NCBI GenBank assembly: GCA_022036555.1
Contig: CM039131.1
Span: 40,367,923 to 40,431,922 of the forward strand
Length of the DNA stretch: 64,000 nt
Origin: Microstegium vimineum
Taxonomy: Eukaryota; Streptophyta; Magnoliopsida; Poales; Poaceae
Direction: 5' to 3'
Part shown: positions 59,774 through 64,000 of the stretch, one piece after another
Numbering within the stretch: position 1 is the first letter of the stretch
Layout of the letters: each line of letters begins with the position of its first letter
Notes under the pieces: generated by a model
Told to the model about the DNA's origin: nothing
The model's database searches: none
Seen by the model: the letters and a program-made list of their open reading frames with translations, nothing else
Program-made: the position numbers and the translations under genes

Positions 59774-59820
59774 ATATACTTTAGAGCTATAAAGTTTGTA
59801 GCGAGAGATCCAAACACACC

Positions 59821-60435
59821 TTAGTGTACAAGTCATTGCAGGTGTATCTTTGTCGATAAAAATGAATGATGTGAAATTGAACCATATTAATGGATGCACA
59901 GAACATTAACCCCAATGTTGATCCCTAATTGAGTGCACTGTTTTGAGGTAACTTCAAAACATAACGTAAGATATTTATTCAATCTCATACTCTTTTATAT
60001 TGTAATTATAGTACATATCTAATAAGTATTGATTCCCACAACTATGGTATCTAAGAAGTAAGATATTATGAAATTAACTTTAGGCCAAAAAAATTACTAT
60101 ATTTCAAGATTAGAAATCCTAAAATTATTAATGGTCAAGGTTCCAGAAGTTTACTGAATATGATAAAAACATTTTTTGATTGAAGAATGTGTCAAGTTTC
60201 TACAAACTATGCAAATCAGCACTACCATCCAAAAGTTTGTACTTATTTATAGCCGTACCTGATTTTCTATAAGAGAAAACACTATTTCTAAACTAAAAAC
60301 GTACTTATTTGCAGCCGTAGCTCAGTTGTTGTGAGAGAATACACTATTCCTAGACTAAAAAAGTAGACCTGGTTTTGGATGATAAACTTAAGGGAACAAA
60401 ATCATTGCTCCAAATTGATATAATACAAAAATATA
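59821..60435. other. AT-rich intergenic DNA
   Basis: A short segment is duplicated: GTACTTATTTATAGCCGTACCTGA near 60239 and GTACTTATTTGCAGCCGTAGCTCA near 60301, each followed by a related AGAGAA(A/T)ACACTATT(T/C)CTA. No gene is seen. Confidence 0.4.
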
Positions 60436-60680
60436 TTCCATGCATCCTAATTTTAAGTCATTCTAACTTTTTTTGAGATTAAAAGTATCTCAAGTTTGAC
60501 TACATTTACATAACAAAATTATAATGTTTATGACACCGAATAAGTGCCATTAGATTCTATATTAATTATATTATATAATATATATTTGATGTAATAAACC
60601 TTTATAATTTTAGTCAAACTTTAGATGCTTTAATTCTCAAAAGGTTAGAATGACTTATAATTTGCGCTGGATGAAGTATT
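60436..60680. mobile_element. Stowaway-like MITE
   Basis: The left end contains AAGTCATTCTAAC and the right end GTTAGAATGACTT, perfect complements, with further pairing of CATGCATCCTAATTTT with the GCGCTGGATGAAG side. The interior is AT-rich, about 245 bp in all. Confidence 0.6.
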
Positions 60681-60744
60681 TTTATCAAAATTCTAATAAT
60701 ATGGTGAATATTTTTATATAACTTAGTCAACTGGGTCTAAGAGG

Positions 60745-61052
60745 TTCCTTAGTTAGTGGGTGTCATATGGGGTGTCGTATGAGGTATTCGAATACTAATA
60801 AAAATCAAATTATAGAATCCGTATATAAACCGCGAGACGAATTTATTAAGTCTAGCTAATTAATTTATCATTAACACATGTTTTATCATAGCAATTAGTG
60901 TCTAATCATATACTAATTAGACTTATAAGATTCGTCTTGCAATATACATGTAAAATGTGCATATTAATTATTTTTATCTATAGTTAATATTTTTATGCAC
61001 ATGTCTAGACATTCGATGTGCAATAATTTTTTTTGGTGAGAACTAAACAAGA
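60745..61052. mobile_element. MITE of a common grass family (GAGACGAATTTATTAAG motif)
   Basis: Contains AACCGCGAGACGAATTTATT and ACTAATTAGACTTATAAGATTCGTCT, facing complementary motifs typical of an abundant grass MITE family. The end boundaries are approximate. Confidence 0.45.
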
Positions 61053-61066
61053 CTAAGACTGATATA

Positions 61067-61300
61067 CTCCCTCTGTCTCTAAATATTTGTCGATTATGCT
61101 TCCCAAAAATTATCTTTAACTAAATATATATTAGAAATAGAAACAATTATGATATATAATTAGTATCATTGGAAAGATTTTTAAATCTAGTTTTTTATTA
61201 AATTTATTTGGAGATACAAATGTTAAACGTATTTTCTACAAATCGAATCAAACTTATGGTATGGACACCAATGGAGACAGTTATTTTGAGACGGAGGGAG
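61067..61300. mobile_element. Stowaway MITE with TA target duplication
   Basis: The ends CTCCCTCTGTCTCTAAATA and TATTTTGAGACGGAGGGAG are inverted repeats flanked by TA on both sides (61065-61066 and 61301-61302), the Tc1/mariner Stowaway signature. It is 234 bp and non-coding. Confidence 0.8.
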
Positions 61301-61302
61301 TA

Positions 61303-63209
61303 GACTTTACGAAAAGAGTATTGTTAGGTCAGTTTTAATGGAGTTTCATCAAAGTTTCATGGGTATTAAAAATATGCTGACGTCGCATTGTATTAATAAA
61401 GAGAGAGGTGGTTAGAGTTTCATGGGGATGGAATTTCTTCACACTATTTTTAAAACATAATTGTGTTGAAAATTGAGAAATGAAACCTCCAATGAGAATG
61501 ACCTTAAAGAACAAAGCGCACATTTTTTCACAAATCAAAATCAGTGCAGTCATATGGCAGCTATCAATTACCGTGCGGTACGGAGTAACGGAGAACCATT
61601 TTCACGGCAAATTCAACAAACCAACGGTAGGGAACATAGGCAGGGGACAACGAATGACAGACTGAACTGAAGCATGCAGTCGCATACTAGTTTTTGTTGG
61701 ATGAAACGCATAGTTTTTATTCGGTCACAGCGTCGGATTTTTAACGGGAAAAAGTCCAAAGTTTCTCACTCCCAACTTTGAACTGCTTTCGTTAGTTACA
61801 TGAACCAAAAAAACCAGAAATCTTTTCTCTTTTAACTTTAAAATAATTTATTTTACCTCTCGGGCCGGTTTTGAACAATAGAGTTTTATCTTTTTTTTCT
61901 TTTCTTATTTATTTGGCTGAAGTTTTGAAAAATTATAGAAAAAAGGTAAAATAAAAAATTTAATTTTATTGAATTTTACATGAGTAGATCTATATAGTTA
62001 ACATATAATAGGTTATTTTTTAATACAGAGTTTTTCCAATTAATTATAGAAAACTTAGATTTAGATGTACAACAAAAACTTTATACTAAACTATATCATA
62101 TTATATATTTACTATATAGATCTATACATGAGTGCAACAAAAATAGATTTTTTTTCTATTTGATTATTTTTCTTTAATATGTTTTTTCAAATATTTAGTC
62201 TAAATAAATAAAAAAGGAAACAAAATAAAATCATTGTTGTTGTAGCAAAACCGCCGTGCAAACCCGATCAGAGAGTTGAAATAAATGGTTTTCAAAGTTG
62301 GAGGAGGGGAGATTAATTGGGTAAGAAAAAACAAAACGCAGTCTAACAAATTGACGGGAAAAAATGAACTTTTTTCTTTTTATAATATGATCGCTGGGCA
62401 TAAATTAATTGACGGGCCGAAAGATAAGGTAAGATTAAGATGCCATTTTCTTTCGCGGACCGAATGATGTATCGGGCTTCCCGGCTCCCACACGCTACGT
62501 GATGGCGGTGGCGGGTGGCCGGTGGGTGTCCCAGGCTCCTCCTTCTAGTATAAAAGGAGGAACGAAGGGGCGAAGGGCCCATTTGCCCGTGATATGCATG
62601 GGCTTCGAGCCGATGGGTTCACGTATCAGGTATCACGTTCATTCTGCGTGGAGGGTTGGAGGCGGACAGACGGTGGTGGTGGTCGGTGGCGCGCCGGCGG
62701 GACATGGCCGGCTGCAAAACGGCCGGGCACCGCATGCACGCAACCGCCGTCACCGTCACATGTGCCTGCGCGTAGCGGAACGGCAGAGCCCGCTCCCACA
62801 CGGTCGCGGGGCACTGCCAATGCCAGCCATGCCATGAGCCCATGAGCCATGAGTCCATGACACGGAAATGAAAAACAAAGCCAGTTACAGAGAGCCGGCT
62901 ATGGCAATGGTTGTTTGTCAGGCATTTCGTCTCTCTCTCTCTTAGCCGTCCTGCAATTTGGAGATTGCAAGAGACCTCTCGGAACCGGCCGGATGGCTGC
63001 AGGATCGATGTTCTTCGTCAGCAAAACAAAGCTCATACTGTATCTCGTCTCACCTTGCTGCAGGGATCATGGATCATCTATGCTTGGTTGCGCCCCCGCC
63101 CCGTCGTTTTCTACTTGTAGTGGTCGACTAGTCGTCGGATCCGATACTCTCCCAAGTTGTGGACACTCGTACTGGAGTATTTTGGTGTTGTCTCCATCCA
63201 AGTATCCAC
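61303..63209. other. intergenic DNA, no recognised gene
   Basis: AT-rich to about 62480, then GC-rich. A TATAAAAGG sequence at about 62550 (plus) is followed by open frames of 79-112 codons at 62499-62860 without a recognisable domain. No gene is called. Confidence 0.35.
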
Positions 63210-63276
63210 CACTACGCCCGAAACAGTTTTCCGCGGCGGTCAAATTTCCTTTTTCGCAGCGGGTAAACCCGTCCGT

Positions 63277-64000
63277 CACTACGAGAAGGTCACGGTAAAT
63301 AACCGATTTCCCGCAGCGGACCACTTTGCCCGCTGCGGTTAACCGATTTCCCGCGGTTAAACGTTTAAAAAAATTAAAAAAACCCAGGTACCCGTCGGCG
63401 AGCCCATTCTCGAGCCCGACGACCTGCGCCTGGGCCCCGCGCCGCTCAAGGCGTGGCCCCGCAAGCCGCGCGACCCGCAAACCCATCCAGGCCCGGCGTC
63501 GAGCCCATCCGCCGTTGCACAGAGCGCCGCCGCTGTCTCCACGCGCTGGGGCCGACCCTGATGTGCCCGACGCGACGACCGCCGCGTCCGTGTCGGACGC
63601 GGCCGGGGCCGCCGACCGCCGTTGGGGCCGACCCTGATGTGCCCGACGCGACGACCGCCGCTGGGGCCTCGCGCGGGGCCGCGTGAGCCGCCACGTCCAC
63701 GCGCATCGCCGCGTCCGCCTTCCCGGAGCTCGACACGTGGGGAGGAGAGGGAGCCCGACCCTGCCCGGAGCTCAACGAGTGGGGAGGAGTAGCGGCTAGA
63801 GGGAGGGAGTTGAGTGGATCTAGGAGGGAGGAAGGGAGTTGCCTCCCTGCGAAGGAGAGAGTGAGGGGAGGGAGACGAAGTGAGGAGGAGAGGGAGTGAA
63901 GTCTGAAACCCTAAGTGTTAGTTTTATACTCAGACCACTAATCGGGCCTCGCCCTGGGCCTTTTGGGCCTCATCCTTAACCGTGACGGGCCTTATAGGAT
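63277..64000 (+). mobile_element. CACTA-type transposon end, continuing past the window
   Basis: CACTACGAGAAGGTCACGG at 63277 fits the CACTA-superfamily end. It is followed by subterminal repeats of CCGATTTCCCGC (near 63303 and 63348) and CGCAGCGGACCACTTTGCCCGC-type repeats. The GC-rich interior includes a direct repeat of TGGGGCCGACCCTGATGTGC (63548 and 63624). The other end and any transposase lie outside the window. Confidence 0.55.

Larger units (their letters stand above)
43741..59820. mobile_element. MITE split by the gypsy insertion
   Basis: The left part (43741-43871, GGGTATGTTTCAATCTAATG...) and the right part (59779-59820, ending ATCCAAACACACC) together give imperfect inverted ends of about 45 bp. 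Both contain AAACTTTATAGC or its complement GCTATAAAGTTT. The whole MITE would be about 173 bp. The 15.9-kb gypsy element sits inside it with an ATATA duplication, so the MITE is the older insertion. Confidence 0.7.

Noticed and set aside
1..64000. CRISPR array, bacterial operon or phage-like system
   Set aside because: The window is plant nuclear DNA. The tandem repeats found are minisatellites or transposon parts, without spacers or associated genes.

Overview
The window is nuclear DNA from a grass, most likely a panicoid such as sorghum, sugarcane, Miscanthus, Setaria or maize. The evidence is GT-AG split genes with GC-rich first exons, plant-only gene families (COBRA-like, double B-box, GATA, SH3P2), a plant-type tRNA-Pro, and a dense grass transposon load (Tourist, Stowaway and hAT MITEs, LINE tails, copia and Tat-lineage gypsy elements, a CACTA end). 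The species cannot be fixed from the sequence alone.

Four protein-coding genes can be modelled exon by exon. (1) A COBRA-like, probably GPI-anchored cell-wall protein lies at 4609-6895 (-): six exons, 444 residues, one GC-AG intron, and a MITE in intron 2. (2) A double B-box zinc-finger regulator lies at 10416-11249 (-), with a TATA box at about 11458-11470. (3) A BAR plus SH3 protein of the SH3P2 type lies at 23905-27904 (+): ten exons, 369 residues. (4) A GATA zinc-finger transcription factor lies at 39128-40819 (-), three coding exons, with a one-base frameshift just after the zinc finger. A complete tRNA-Pro(CGG) gene lies at 29407-29478 (-).

The rest is largely transposon-derived. From 1 to about 2515 there is a decayed replication-protein-A-like gene. 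LINE remnants lie at about 2955-4420 (-) and 32990-33400 (+). An older copia element (15024-20241) has about 228-bp LTRs, a diverged 5-bp target duplication and several breaks. A large, younger Ty3/gypsy element of the Tat type (43872-59773) has LTRs of 1207 and 1387 bp, a perfect ATATA duplication, and sits inside an older MITE. Its sense strand codes for gag, protease, reverse transcriptase, two RNase H domains and integrase, broken by two frameshifts and three stops. Its 3' third carries an antisense multi-exon gene with its own TATA box. Three hAT-like elements share a CAGTGGCGGAGCTA-type end; two of them have perfect 8-bp duplications. A CACTA-type end begins near the right edge.

The four host genes do not form a pathway; they are neighbours on a chromosome arm separated by transposons. 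The most notable structures are in the gypsy element: an antisense gene with its own promoter, a 45-bp (15-codon) minisatellite with 3 copies in one LTR and 7 in the other that accounts exactly for the LTR length difference, perfect hairpins beside the 3' LTR, and a 362-bp tandem duplication between the converging transcription units. I found nothing that clearly qualifies as a new biological system.
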